The notes: generated by a model not told the origin, from the sequence alone. DNA of 64,000 nucleotides from a virus (IMGVR_UViG_3300036774_000066:62001-126000), one strand, 5' to 3'; positions 39,916 through 48,745 are shown, counted from the first letter of the stretch. A program made the numbers and translations.

Positions 39916-40692
39916 TCACTCGCTCAATGTTTTGTGGATCGTCCAAAAGTCATCTGACAAATTCCGATCTGCGAGATAGTCATACGGAATTGTAAAATGC
40001 CCTGTCATTCCCCACGTCGCACCCCACGAGTTACGGACCAAAAACCGCTTCTGAGTATCATCATAGCCTACACACAGCACGGCATGACCTCCAAGAACCT
40101 GCTCACCAGACTTAGGCATATCCACAATACCCGTCTGTGCAACATACGAACCCTCAAAACTCTCATACACGGTAAACCCAAAAACAAAAGGATACCCCAA
40201 GGATAACTGAGTTCGCATGTCGTCAACTGTATTAAGACGGGTATAACTTAACGAATCAGCAATCTTATGTGGGGAAGCTGCTGCATAGCAAGACAATGAA
40301 GGCTTCTTTGTAAACCTTGAAATAATATACGGCCACATACTCTCAGGGCACACCCCCAAAGAAAACAAAGTCTTCACCCCGTCTCGTATCGCAGCACCGG
40401 AGTCATACCTGACAGTACCTTCAAGTTTCCTTTCGTTATAGTAGATAAAAAGACGACTGAACATTATTGGAGTCTTCTTATCCTTCAAGTCAAGAAACTC
40501 GATTGCAGCAGAAAGGGCATTGGCAGTACATGATCCCAACTGTCCCTGATCGTAAACAGGAGGACAAAAAGTTCTCAAATCTACCACAGGGGGAAGGGAA
40601 GGAATACTCTTTTTGTAAACATGGTCGCGTCTGTCAGGTAAATCCGGCTTCCATCCGTATCTACTCATCTCAGGCTTTGAAAAAATCCACAT
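39916..40692 (-). CDS. Papain-like (C1A) cysteine protease
   Basis: ATG at 40692 follows GAGGAGGAGTT. The 258-residue product has YDQGQLGSCTANALSAAIEF near residue 50 with the oxyanion glutamine and catalytic cysteine. Later come GGHAVLCVGYDD near residue 202 with the catalytic histidine and VRNSWGATWG with the asparagine. These are the three hallmarks of C1A proteases. No signal peptide is seen, so it should act in the host cytoplasm, on host or phage proteins. It lies downstream of the GroES-like gene and ends in a terminator. Confidence 0.9.
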   Translation of the reverse strand: MWIFSKPEMSRYGWKPDLPDRRDHVYKKSIPSLPPVVDLRTFCPPVYDQGQLGSCTANALSAAIEFLDLKDKKTPIMFSRLFIYYNERKLEGTVRYDSGAAIRDGVKTLFSLGVCPESMWPYIISRFTKKPSLSCYAAASPHKIADSLSYTRLNTVDDMRTQLSLGYPFVFGFTVYESFEGSYVAQTGIVDMPKSGEQVLGGHAVLCVGYDDTQKRFLVRNSWGATWGMTGHFTIPYDYLADRNLSDDFWTIHKTLSE

Positions 40693-40718
40693 AACTCCTC
40701 CTCTGTTAAAGTATAGAG

Positions 40719-41216
40719 TCAAGCTGGCTGAACTGAGTCCAACGAATCCACCCGAAATTCAGCATCGTCATAATGGATCAAAAAATATCGGTTACACCCG
40801 GCATTGACCTCCCTAACCGCGAGATTCTGAAACATCACAATATCCCCCACATTTACGTCAGGACGGCTGTAATTCCGACCCTTGGGAACATCAATCACCT
40901 GTTGACCAAAGCTGTTCCTACGCCCTCCCCCGGATGACCAATACACCGATTTCTCTCCAAGCCGCACAACCTTACCTATCCTCCACACACGCCAACACGT
41001 CGCCGGAATAATCAATCCAACTTTAGACTTTACTTCCTGCACAAGTGGCTCGACCATGATATAAGGCCCGATGATCGTCAACATATCGGCAACAATCAAC
41101 TCTCGACCACAACCCATACATCTACGACTCTCCCGTGCCTCTAAGACTTTTCCCTCGTCAACATCTTTCCATTCCCGTGTCTTGAGACAAAATTGGCAAG
41201 CATACGGCTCACTCAT
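40719..41216 (-). CDS. GroES-like co-chaperonin with N-terminal zinc finger
   Basis: Residues about 6-40 hold CQFC and CMGC, a zinc knuckle. The C-terminal 120 residues follow the GroES pattern: a first strand YIMVEPLVQE, then VGLIIPATCW, GKVVRLG, a long loop, VNVGDIVMFQNLAVREVN and a final strand FLIHYDDAEFRV. T4 uses gp31 in place of host GroES to fold its capsid protein. This protein could play a similar part, but the zinc finger and longer insertion are unusual. Similarity is by pattern only. Confidence 0.6.
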   Translation of the reverse strand: MSEPYACQFCLKTREWKDVDEGKVLEARESRRCMGCGRELIVADMLTIIGPYIMVEPLVQEVKSKVGLIIPATCWRVWRIGKVVRLGEKSVYWSSGGGRRNSFGQQVIDVPKGRNYSRPDVNVGDIVMFQNLAVREVNAGCNRYFLIHYDDAEFRVDSLDSVQPA

Positions 41217-41419
41217 TCCCGTAACTCCTTTACAACAGGGGATGCTTCACAAACTACAAACTGATTAGACTGTCCTGCCATTACCTCATGTCTAAAAATA
41301 TCATTGTAAACAGGCTCTCCGTCCCGAAACTCCAAAACAAACGTCGGACGTGTAATAGCCGCTACACACTTCACAGGACGACCTTCAAGGATATATCTCT
41401 TTCCTACTTGTAAAGTCAT
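41213..41419 (-). CDS. Hypothetical beta-rich protein (68 aa)
   Basis: Starts MTLQVGKRYILEGRPVKCV; looks like a small beta barrel. Overlaps both neighbours by 4 bases in a tight run. Unrecognised. Confidence 0.65.
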   Translation of the reverse strand: MTLQVGKRYILEGRPVKCVAAITRPTFVLEFRDGEPVYNDIFRHEVMAGQSNQFVVCEASPVVKELRE

Positions 41420-41685
41420 AGCTCAGTTTCTTCTTTCTCATCAAATTCAAGTGCAAAGGAAATAAAACTCTCCTCTTGCTTATCATCTCTCAACACAACA
41501 GAAAATCCTAAAAATGTGTGCTCTACCCTCACCCTCACTTCAAACCCAAACTCTTCCCTGACCAAAACCTCTGTATAAGCAATCAACTCACGTAAAGATA
41601 TTTCCGAAGGAGAAATAAAGTATCTCTTCACCGGAACGCGAAGTCTATCCACCAAATCCTGAAGTAAAGCAGTGTCAAGCATCAA
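41416..41685 (-). CDS. Hypothetical protein (89 aa)
   Basis: Starts MMLDTALLQDLVDRLRVPV; helical start and beta-rich end with an acidic tail (EFDEKEETEL). Unrecognised. Confidence 0.65.
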   Translation of the reverse strand: MMLDTALLQDLVDRLRVPVKRYFISPSEISLRELIAYTEVLVREEFGFEVRVRVEHTFLGFSVVLRDDKQEESFISFALEFDEKEETEL

Positions 41686-41942
41686 AGATACCCATTTCCA
41701 TTACAACGATCACAAGAAACCTCAACCCCTATACCAAGTTCTCTCTTTCCTCGACCCCAACAAGTCATACAAGCATCCCGTAAATCTTTCAACATAACAG
41801 AAACAGTAGGATTATCTAAGTTTCTCCCGAAGCGAACAAAAACCATGTCCTCCTTTTGATTACACAACTCCGCATTATCAACAACGCAACTTCCTAAAGT
41901 TACGTGATGTACTGTAGTACCAATTGCAGGCTTTTCTATCAT
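41682..41942 (-). CDS. DnaJ-type zinc-centre protein (86 aa)
   Basis: CMTCWGRGKREL and CDRCNGNGYL near the end are two CxxCxGxG repeats, the zinc centre of DnaJ. The N-terminal part is a small beta domain. Probably binds zinc and an unfolded or partner protein. Near the GroES-like gene. Confidence 0.7.
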   Translation of the reverse strand: MIEKPAIGTTVHHVTLGSCVVDNAELCNQKEDMVFVRFGRNLDNPTVSVMLKDLRDACMTCWGRGKRELGIGVEVSCDRCNGNGYL

Positions 41943-42391
41943 ACTTTACTGCTCCCGTCGTTCACAGGCTCCTCATCGGGATAAGGATTATTGACAAAAT
42001 TCAATGCAACATCAGCCTGCAACATCTTCAAAATAGTACACTCCGCACAAACCTTAGTAAGAATATCTGCATGTTCTTTACTTTTAGTGGTACATATTAT
42101 ATCTACAACCCAATCAACATCATCCTCACCTTCTTTTTGCATGTTTTCTACAATGTCAATGGCAATATCTCCAAAACCCTTAACATTATCAGAAAAACAA
42201 GCACGATTATCCCTCCTAAGAAGATGCGCAGTTATTCCTCTCCCTATGCACACCCCAACCGCCGTCTCCACAAAGTCAAGAGCAGAGGGATTCTTCTTGC
42301 CAGAACTTCCGACAAAGGTTACTCGACCACCTACCCCTTCCCAAGTCACCTCTACCGCTTCACAAGTACGTATGTCCAGTTTAACCGCCAT
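41939..42391 (-). CDS. OsmC/Ohr-like protein
   Basis: ATG at 42391 (TGATG with the previous stop, GGAGAG before it) gives MAVKLDIRTCEAVEVTWEGV. The pattern NPSALDFVETAVGVCIGRGI near residue 37, a mid beta sheet, and AECTILKMLQADVAL near residue 122 match OsmC-family peroxiredoxins, with the two cysteines at the usual places. These reduce organic peroxides. A phage copy is uncommon. Similarity is moderate, and catalytic arginine and glutamate positions cannot be assigned with certainty. Confidence 0.55.
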   Translation of the reverse strand: MAVKLDIRTCEAVEVTWEGVGGRVTFVGSSGKKNPSALDFVETAVGVCIGRGITAHLLRRDNRACFSDNVKGFGDIAIDIVENMQKEGEDDVDWVVDIICTTKSKEHADILTKVCAECTILKMLQADVALNFVNNPYPDEEPVNDGSSKV

Positions 42392-42708
42392 CACTCTCCT
42401 CCCGAACAATGAAAAAATCCACTGTACTTACACTGGTAAACTTGGTTATGCCCATACGTATAGGCATAAAAACATGCAGACTCTTCTGAAAAGTGGTTCA
42501 ACTTTCCACAGACACAATACCTTGACAAGGTATGCCTAACCTTCTCAAAGCAAGAAGGACACAACCACTCTTTAGCCTCTTTACTAAATGCAAGTCCTTT
42601 CGCAAACCACTTCTTCTTTAAGCCATCCTCTATCTCACGCCCTACCCTAACTATTAGTTTCTCACTAAAACACACAGAGCAAGGATATTCATACAATTCC
42701 CTGCTCAA
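42391..42708 (-). CDS. Cysteine-rich zinc protein (105 aa)
   Basis: CSVC near residue 10, WLCPSCFEKV near residue 50, then YCVCGK and a late CKYSGFFHC give several zinc sites. Overlaps both neighbours. Unrecognised. Confidence 0.65.
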   Translation of the reverse strand: MSRELYEYPCSVCFSEKLIVRVGREIEDGLKKKWFAKGLAFSKEAKEWLCPSCFEKVRHTLSRYCVCGKLNHFSEESACFYAYTYGHNQVYQCKYSGFFHCSGGE

Positions 42709-42926
42709 TTGGGCAACTTCCTTATCTCAGGTTCAACTCCAAAAGTAGTACGGACATACTCAGCCCCATACCCAGGGGTAGTCTCAAACTGCATATTCAT
42801 TCCACCCTGCTCACGCATCCCCATAGCATAAACCATAGGATTAGAATACTGAGTGAAAAATACCACAGTATCATTATACCCCTCTCGGGTAAAAACAAAA
42901 ACTTTGTCAACCTGTACCTGAAACAT
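42705..42926 (-). CDS. Hypothetical protein (73 aa)
   Basis: ATG at 42926 overlaps the upstream stop as TGATG and follows GGAGAGA; a TTG further upstream would overlap a whole zinc gene, so I rejected it. Starts MFQVQVDKVFVFTREGYND. Beta-rich. Unrecognised. Confidence 0.65.
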   Translation of the reverse strand: MFQVQVDKVFVFTREGYNDTVVFFTQYSNPMVYAMGMREQGGMNMQFETTPGYGAEYVRTTFGVEPEIRKLPN

Positions 42927-43078
42927 CACTTCTCTCCCAACAATCTCAAAATTCTCTTTTGTCGTTTCTTCTTTGCACAAGTAACGCAAAAAGAGGGGTT
43001 CTTGAGTTTACACGCAACACATGGGTCTTTTGTGATCCTATCCATATCCTCATCAGAAATTTCATCTTCTTGCTTCAT
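42926..43078 (-). CDS. Small zinc-knuckle protein (50 aa)
   Basis: Starts MKQEDEISDEDMDRITKDP; CVACKLKNPSFCVTC is a compact C4 zinc knuckle, and a basic helix follows (KKKRQKRILRLL). Its ATG directly follows the upstream stop. Possible nucleic-acid binder. Confidence 0.7.
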   Translation of the reverse strand: MKQEDEISDEDMDRITKDPCVACKLKNPSFCVTCAKKKRQKRILRLLGEK

Positions 43079-43348
43079 CTATACGCATGTCCTAAACATC
43101 AACCGAGAAGAAAATTTCTTTCCCCTTGACTCATCAAAATATGAAAAGCGCACCACACAAGACTCGCAAGCAATATCCCCCGAAGTCAAGGTAACTGAAA
43201 TAACATCTTCTTTAATAGAAATTGTCCTATTTACAGAGACAGAATCTCCTCCGTCCTTGGACAATAACAGGTTGACATACTTCTTGTAAACATCTTCTTT
43301 CCAAGGCACCTTAAAAGACAAAACCGGAGGACTTGTTACTATCATCAT
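43079..43348 (-). CDS. Hypothetical protein (89 aa)
   Basis: Starts MMIVTSPPVLSFKVPWKED; beta-rich with two cysteines (IACESCVVRF). Follows the polymerase gene. Unrecognised. Confidence 0.65.
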   Translation of the reverse strand: MMIVTSPPVLSFKVPWKEDVYKKYVNLLLSKDGGDSVSVNRTISIKEDVISVTLTSGDIACESCVVRFSYFDESRGKKFSSRLMFRTCV

Positions 43349-43351
43349 AGA

Positions 43352-45532
43352 CTATCCTTTCGGAACCCACATATTATTTTTATAGACAAAAGGAAACAGC
43401 GTTCCCCATGTCCTACCTATCGAAATCTCTGCCAACATCGGAACTTTCCACTCAGTAATTTTGATTTCCATGATATTCTGCAACATCAAGACCATTTCTG
43501 TAAACTTCGCCGGATTTCTTGCGTCTATCGAGAAGTTTATCTCATCGTGAATGGATGACTTGAGATAAATCCCATCATCTCTACCAATCCAATTTCGACA
43601 CTTGTTGTATATGTTAATCAAAGAAATTCGCATCATGTCTGCTGCGCAACCCTGAACAGGGTGATTCGTACAAGTCCTATCTGCATATCCAGACATTCTT
43701 CTGCTGCCAAGCGAATACCAATGTCTAAGTCTGCGCTTACGCCCAAAATAAGTGGAAATATACCCGTTACGTCTCCCAAAATTCATCACACCGTCACACC
43801 AACTCCGAATACCAATAAGACCTTCCCACCACCTGTCAAGTAAAACCTGTGCCTCTATTTCAGATATTCCAAGCTGACGTGAAAATGTCTTAGACCCACC
43901 TTGGTATAATGCTCCAAAGTTTAACGCTTTTGCAGCCTTCCTTTTTTCCTTGTCATATAAGGATTCGTCATTGTTACATATACACATCAAAGCAGTAGAC
44001 TTATGCACATCTTTATTGTTTGTAAAAGCATCTATCCAAACAGGCTCGTTCGCTAAATTTGCTGGAATCCGTAACTCCTGTGCTGCATAATCAATTGACA
44101 CCCACAGATGATATGGGTAATTTGGCTTGTATGCAGCACGTATGTTCTCGTCAAGTGAAAAACCCTCAATCCCGTCCTTACCATCAACCTTCTCAAAACG
44201 GTAATTCAGGAAGGAAAATATATCTGGTGAGTCTACAGAAACAGGTTCTTCTATTGCCTTGTAATATGCAGGGTGCGGCTTTGGAATCGCTTGACCGTTA
44301 ATCTTGCAAAAATACTTATTCTTTGCATCAGAACCAGAGGCGAAACGCCCCGTGGGTACAGCGTTATGTTTGTAGGCAAATCTGACGCCTCCTCCCAAAT
44401 CCTCTCTCCATTCATTCAAAAACGGCTTACAATATGTCGTCTCAAACTTCTTCAGCTTCTTATACCTGACCAACAAAGGTATAACCGGATGCTGACCTAT
44501 TAACTCCTCCAATGCCTCTTCATCCGTAGAGATACTCTTTCCTGATTTTGTCATCTTCTTAGGCTGTATTCCAAGCCTCTGTAAAGCAATCAGTAATTGC
44601 TTCGTTGATCCTAACCCAAAACTATACCCAAAATGAGCGAAAATCTCCATTGACAAATTAGCCAACTTATCTGTAACTTCTGAATCCAGCTTCTTAACCA
44701 AATCTCTGTCAATTTTAACAGGGTCATCTTCCATTACCATTAAAGGCACCAGAACTTGATTGTCAATATCGCATACAAATTTCATCTCTTCATATACATG
44801 ATACAAGACAAAAATCAAATTGTACGGGGCAAGCACGTCATCACACGCATACGCAAAGCAGTCATTCGGGTCATTGTATGCAAAGTTCGTTACCTCCTCC
44901 CGTTCACTCCCTACGCTATCCCCCGCCTCTCCATCCCCTTCGGAACCTCCCTCCCCATCCTGACTACCCTTCTCCCCTTCCGGTCCTTCCATGACCTCCT
45001 CGAAGGTCTTCATCTTCCACCCAAGAAAGTGCAAAGCTGACCATTTCAAGTTAGGCATTCGGACATTCGTATCTGCGTTGAATGTAACCACGGATAAGTC
45101 AAAGTAAGGCATCTGGTCAATATCCATAAACTTTCCGAGTCCGGCCTTCTTTAATACTCTATAATCAAACCGATAATTGTAGAATAATGCACGCTTCGCA
45201 TATTTACAAAAAGCAGCAACTACCCGTAAAGCCAAATCAAGAGGTACATTCTTTCCAACATGGTGTCCTACAGGCATGTAAAAGGCTTGTGTTTTACTTA
45301 TAGCAATAGAAATTCCAACAAGATTTTCCTTCTCTGTGTTCAACCCTGTCGTCTCTGTGTCAATCGAAATTAGTTCTGGCTGAAAAGCATGTGCAGCAGC
45401 AATCAGATTATTCAACTGATCTTCTGTTGTAATCAAACGCCTATCTTGACCTGAAGGATAATTCGGGTCCGGCTGTGCAGCACTGTACCAATGCTTATAT
45501 CCCTTTTGACGGGCATCTTTCCCAATTGGCAT
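43352..45532 (-). CDS. polA: Family A DNA polymerase
   Basis: 726 residues with a 3'-5' exonuclease domain (SIDTETTGLNT near residue 58, then FYNYRFD) and a family A polymerase domain. Motif A is SIDYAAQELRIPANL near residue 478, motif B is RKAAKALNFGALYQG near residue 530, and motif C is SSIHDEINFSID near residue 660. Motif B keeps a phenylalanine at the position that excludes dideoxynucleotides. A Glu/Gly/Ser-rich insertion near residues 175-215 is unusual. There is no 5'-3' exonuclease domain; that activity is encoded separately at 51976-52941. Its ATG overlaps the primase stop. Confidence 0.97.
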   Translation of the reverse strand: MPIGKDARQKGYKHWYSAAQPDPNYPSGQDRRLITTEDQLNNLIAAAHAFQPELISIDTETTGLNTEKENLVGISIAISKTQAFYMPVGHHVGKNVPLDLALRVVAAFCKYAKRALFYNYRFDYRVLKKAGLGKFMDIDQMPYFDLSVVTFNADTNVRMPNLKWSALHFLGWKMKTFEEVMEGPEGEKGSQDGEGGSEGDGEAGDSVGSEREEVTNFAYNDPNDCFAYACDDVLAPYNLIFVLYHVYEEMKFVCDIDNQVLVPLMVMEDDPVKIDRDLVKKLDSEVTDKLANLSMEIFAHFGYSFGLGSTKQLLIALQRLGIQPKKMTKSGKSISTDEEALEELIGQHPVIPLLVRYKKLKKFETTYCKPFLNEWREDLGGGVRFAYKHNAVPTGRFASGSDAKNKYFCKINGQAIPKPHPAYYKAIEEPVSVDSPDIFSFLNYRFEKVDGKDGIEGFSLDENIRAAYKPNYPYHLWVSIDYAAQELRIPANLANEPVWIDAFTNNKDVHKSTALMCICNNDESLYDKEKRKAAKALNFGALYQGGSKTFSRQLGISEIEAQVLLDRWWEGLIGIRSWCDGVMNFGRRNGYISTYFGRKRRLRHWYSLGSRRMSGYADRTCTNHPVQGCAADMMRISLINIYNKCRNWIGRDDGIYLKSSIHDEINFSIDARNPAKFTEMVLMLQNIMEIKITEWKVPMLAEISIGRTWGTLFPFVYKNNMWVPKG

Positions 45533-45996
45533 CAGACTTTCCTATTCAATAACGTATTCATAAAAGACAAACAAACCATATTCGCATAACTCAAAAAGTC
45601 TACTCTCTGTGCAATGAATTTCGATCTCTCAAAAAGCAAGTTGCCCCTCAAGTCAATCCTCTCAATGTCCGCGTACCCATGCAAAATCTCGTCTGGGACA
45701 TCCCCCCGAGAACGTAAAGTTCTTTCTATATCAACATCGGTATACCCAAGAAACACCAACACATCATAAGGCCGATACTGTTTAGCCTCTGAAAAGCAAT
45801 GCAGACAATCCTTAAATATCTTTCCTGACCTTCTTCCTCCTGCTTCATCGTCATGGAAGGGACAGAAACAAAGCTGCCCAACATAAGGGTCTTCCAATCC
45901 TACCTGTTCAAGTAAAGGCAGGATTTTGAAGTCCTTGTTCGCCCACCGTATCAATACTCCTCTTGACAAAGGCATAGGCTCATTTTTTCTCCCCAC
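45532..45996 (-). CDS. CHC2 zinc-finger subunit of a split primase
   Basis: The 154-residue protein has LCFCPFHDDEAGGRRSGKIF followed by DCLHCFSE. This matches the CHC2 zinc-binding domain that DnaG primases use to recognise template DNA. No RNA polymerase/Toprim part is present; that lies at 275-982. GTG start at 45996 is likely; an ATG at 45975 is an alternative. It sits between DnaB-like helicase and polymerase genes, a proper replisome position. Confidence 0.85.
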   Translation of the reverse strand: MGRKNEPMPLSRGVLIRWANKDFKILPLLEQVGLEDPYVGQLCFCPFHDDEAGGRRSGKIFKDCLHCFSEAKQYRPYDVLVFLGYTDVDIERTLRSRGDVPDEILHGYADIERIDLRGNLLFERSKFIAQRVDFLSYANMVCLSFMNTLLNRKV

Positions 45997-46138
45997 TAAC
46001 CAAGGGGTTTCCCAAGGAAGAAAGAGACGAAATAGCTATATCAACCGAAACCACAAAGCCACTTAGCAGAAACATAATAGACAAAATAAGAAAAATTCCT
46101 GTAATACCGTGTCTCTGAACCACTGAAAAAATCGGCAT
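45980..46138 (-). CDS. Small single-span membrane protein (52 aa)
   Basis: ATG at 46138 opens MPIFSVVQRHGITGIFLILS; the segment GIFLILSIMFLLSGFVVSV is one clear membrane helix. Overlaps the primase zinc gene by 17 bases. Located between helicase and primase genes. Possibly a membrane anchor for the replisome or a host-directed peptide; unproven. Confidence 0.6.
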   Translation of the reverse strand: MPIFSVVQRHGITGIFLILSIMFLLSGFVVSVDIAISSLSSLGNPLVSGEKK

Positions 46139-46139
46139 A

Positions 46140-47531
46140 CTACCCTCCAAATCCAGGTAAGGTATTCGTTACCAGTAATTGTGTAAAGTCAACAGGAGCA
46201 GAAACTCCTCCCGTTCCTTTTTCATCTCCGACAACACAATATTCAGGGTCAAAAAAGACAGTAACAGGACTTTCAAAGGTAGTCACATATCTATTCTTTG
46301 GTAAATTTATCAATATCTCCTTTCTTTGCTTCAGGGAATCCGAAGTATAAACAAACGACACGTATGTTGAATCTCTCTCCAATGCGTTTATCTCAGCCAA
46401 CGCAGTAAGAGGGTATGCTCCCTCTACCCCTCCCCTCGTTGGCTTTCTGACAATATCATACCACGTCCTATTTGTCTGAGATAACATCATCAGGGAAAAT
46501 GAAGTCCCGTGAAAGTCCATACAAAGATTGTTGAAAAAAGCAACGTACCTATTCGCTGGCTCTTCCATATCATGTGGAGCAAGAAACTTGAACTTCTGCG
46601 CGTAATCCACAACCATGTAATGAATCGGAAAATTCAGCCTTGACAAGCGAGACAAAATACCAGAAAATGACGTATTTGAAAAGTCAGAAATATCAAGTAT
46701 TTCCAACTTGCCATGCTCAGAGTTATTCAACAAGTCATCGCTTACTTCATCGAGTATATGGCTCTGCTCCTCTGGATTCATAGTTGCAAAAATTATCTTT
46801 TCCTTCGGAACCGGACGAAAGATACTCCTGAATTTTTCGTGTTTGGAATGCCTTGACAAAAAGTAAGACATCAACAAGTGCTTCGGCATCTCAAACGACA
46901 AATACACACCATTCAAACCACATCTAACAGAATTTCCATACGCCGCCGACAACCCCAACGTGGTCTTTCCTTGACCTGCAAACCCTCCCACTGAGTACAT
47001 AGTCCCGAATGCAATCCCTCTCAGATGCTCGTCCAACTCCTTTACAAACGTCAACATTCCTACAGGCGCAGACTTCCTCTTCAGATACGCTTCTTTGAAA
47101 CTAAGTTGCTTCTGCTCAGTTACAGAAGAAACTTTCTCCAATACCTTAGAAATCTGCGAAAGAAGCTGGTCCTTAGATAACTTACTTATGCCCTTTGAAA
47201 TCTCCAATAACGACCTTGACAACTCGCCTTTTTGAACAGCATCTTGATGTATCTCAATGTACCCAAGAAATTCCGCAATGTTAATATCATCTTTCAATGC
47301 TGGAACTGACCCTGTATACCCCATGTTCCCTATGATAAAATCAAGGGAAGGAATTTCCTTAGACTTTACAACAAGTCCAGAAATACGATTCAACAGCGGA
47401 TCATCCAATACAGGAAGTACCGCCTGAAGCAATGCACACTTCTTCTCAAACGGTTGACCACCGAGAAGGTAGCCAATCATGTAATCAACAGGAGTGTAGT
47501 TGATATATGTAGTATTACTTTGTTCCGACAT
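46140..47531 (-). CDS. DnaB-like replicative helicase
   Basis: 463 residues. A helical N-terminal domain and linker are followed by a RecA-like motor. Walker A is GGFAGQGKTTLG near residue 181, then GVYLSFEMPKHLL, Walker B MVVDYAQKF near residue 304, and LMMLSQTNR. The last motif region contains RGGVEGAYPLTALAEI. These match DnaB and phage replicative helicases, which form hexamers that unwind DNA at the fork and recruit primase. Confidence 0.92.
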   Translation of the reverse strand: MSEQSNTTYINYTPVDYMIGYLLGGQPFEKKCALLQAVLPVLDDPLLNRISGLVVKSKEIPSLDFIIGNMGYTGSVPALKDDINIAEFLGYIEIHQDAVQKGELSRSLLEISKGISKLSKDQLLSQISKVLEKVSSVTEQKQLSFKEAYLKRKSAPVGMLTFVKELDEHLRGIAFGTMYSVGGFAGQGKTTLGLSAAYGNSVRCGLNGVYLSFEMPKHLLMSYFLSRHSKHEKFRSIFRPVPKEKIIFATMNPEEQSHILDEVSDDLLNNSEHGKLEILDISDFSNTSFSGILSRLSRLNFPIHYMVVDYAQKFKFLAPHDMEEPANRYVAFFNNLCMDFHGTSFSLMMLSQTNRTWYDIVRKPTRGGVEGAYPLTALAEINALERDSTYVSFVYTSDSLKQRKEILINLPKNRYVTTFESPVTVFFDPEYCVVGDEKGTGGVSAPVDFTQLLVTNTLPGFGG

Positions 47532-47880
47532 TCTTTTTCTTCTTTGCTATTCTCCTGTGATAAAAAAGAATCATAGCCCTCACGCACTTCTCCAACTCCG
47601 AAGGCTTTGTAGGGTATGCCAACTCAGCCACAGCACCCAAGTAAAACCTCTTCGCTATTGGTGTTGACAAAGAAGGAACATCCCTCACAACAACATACAC
47701 AATCCCGCTCAATCTTAAATAGATGTATCTCCAAACTGTAAACTTAGCATTAGAGATAAAAAGGTACTTGGTTTTAACCGACAAAATTCCCTTGACAGAC
47801 TCATACTCGTATCCACACTGCCCAAGCACGAGTGTCAAAATATCCGCAGATTCTTTATCAAGAAACACTGAAACTTTCAC
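47515..47880 (-). CDS. Hypothetical replication-region protein (121 aa)
   Basis: GTG at 47880 with AGGAGAAAAAA before it gives VKVSVFLDKESADILTLVL; the longer ATG-started frame would overlap the upstream gene more deeply. Mixed alpha/beta with a basic C terminus (YHRRIAKKKKNVGTK). Overlaps DnaB by 17 bases. Possibly a helicase accessory. Confidence 0.6.
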   Translation of the reverse strand: MKVSVFLDKESADILTLVLGQCGYEYESVKGILSVKTKYLFISNAKFTVWRYIYLRLSGIVYVVVRDVPSLSTPIAKRFYLGAVAELAYPTKPSELEKCVRAMILFYHRRIAKKKKNVGTK

Positions 47881-48745
47881 TCTTTTTTCTCCTTTTCTTA
47901 GGTTCTTCTTCTCTCGGAAGTGGCTCAACTCCTCTTCCCGCCCTCCCTGGATCACTTGCCGCATACGTTATCTTTTTCTCCGCGACGGAAGAAGAGGGTG
48001 GAGGTGGAATCTTCTTTTCAGGCTCAGGCTTCTTTACCGGGGGAGAAACAGAAGGGGCTGGCTGCGGCTTTACTGCTGGTTTTGACAAAACAGGCTGCGG
48101 CTTCGGTAAAACGTCTCTCACACCTGTAGTATTTCCCTCGTATCGAAGTGTATGAAACCCCACAGACCCTAAAAAATCAGCTATGTCAACATTCCCAACT
48201 GTTTCTCCTTGCAACCTCTCTCCGTTCTTGTAGTAATATCTACTGTAAACCGGAAACGCCTTGCCCTTCACAAACACCCATGTATATCTTCTACGCATCT
48301 GCCTATGCTCAATCAAGTTCGCAAAGAGATTAGGCAGACTATTGTTTACATGCTCATGGAACCCCGCATATATCGCAAGAAATTCATAACACGCCAAATC
48401 TGCTAACCCACGGCACGGCTCAATCTCAGGCGTACTTTGCACAAAAATCTTGATAATATCATCCGTCTCTATTTTCCTGAACGAGTTTGAAAATCCCGCC
48501 CTCGCCCAAAAATAAGCTGCTGCCCAATTCACAATTCGAGGGTCAGTCACATTGACATAGTAGACAATATCACGCGCAAGGTTCTCGTTCTTCAACTGTT
48601 CCGCTATCCTCGCATCCCCTGTAATCTCTCCAATAGCCAAATCAATCACCCTCTGCATTGAGTCATACTGAAAGCAACCACATGGCACCCAAAGCCCTTC
48701 TGCGTTCTTATAGTACCTGTTCCCATCACAAACACTACAAGCCAT
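47858..48745 (-). CDS. Zinc-finger replication protein, possible helicase-loader N domain
   Basis: The first 25 residues hold CSVCDGNRYYKNAEGLWVPC then GC, the CxxC...CxC zinc site seen at the start of DnaC/DnaI-type helicase loaders. About 170 helical residues follow. The last 100 residues are a proline/lysine-rich disordered tail. There is no Walker A, so it is not a full loader ATPase. Its place between the SNF2 helicase and DnaB genes supports a helicase-interaction role. Confidence 0.55.
   Translation of the reverse strand: MACSVCDGNRYYKNAEGLWVPCGCFQYDSMQRVIDLAIGEITGDARIAEQLKNENLARDIVYYVNVTDPRIVNWAAAYFWARAGFSNSFRKIETDDIIKIFVQSTPEIEPCRGLADLACYEFLAIYAGFHEHVNNSLPNLFANLIEHRQMRRRYTWVFVKGKAFPVYSRYYYKNGERLQGETVGNVDIADFLGSVGFHTLRYEGNTTGVRDVLPKPQPVLSKPAVKPQPAPSVSPPVKKPEPEKKIPPPPSSSVAEKKITYAASDPGRAGRGVEPLPREEEPKKRRKKSESFSVS

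Noticed and set aside
41991-42539. 182-codon plus-strand frame opposite the OsmC-like gene
   Set aside because: Antisense to two overlapping well-supported genes; serine/threonine-rich shadow composition.
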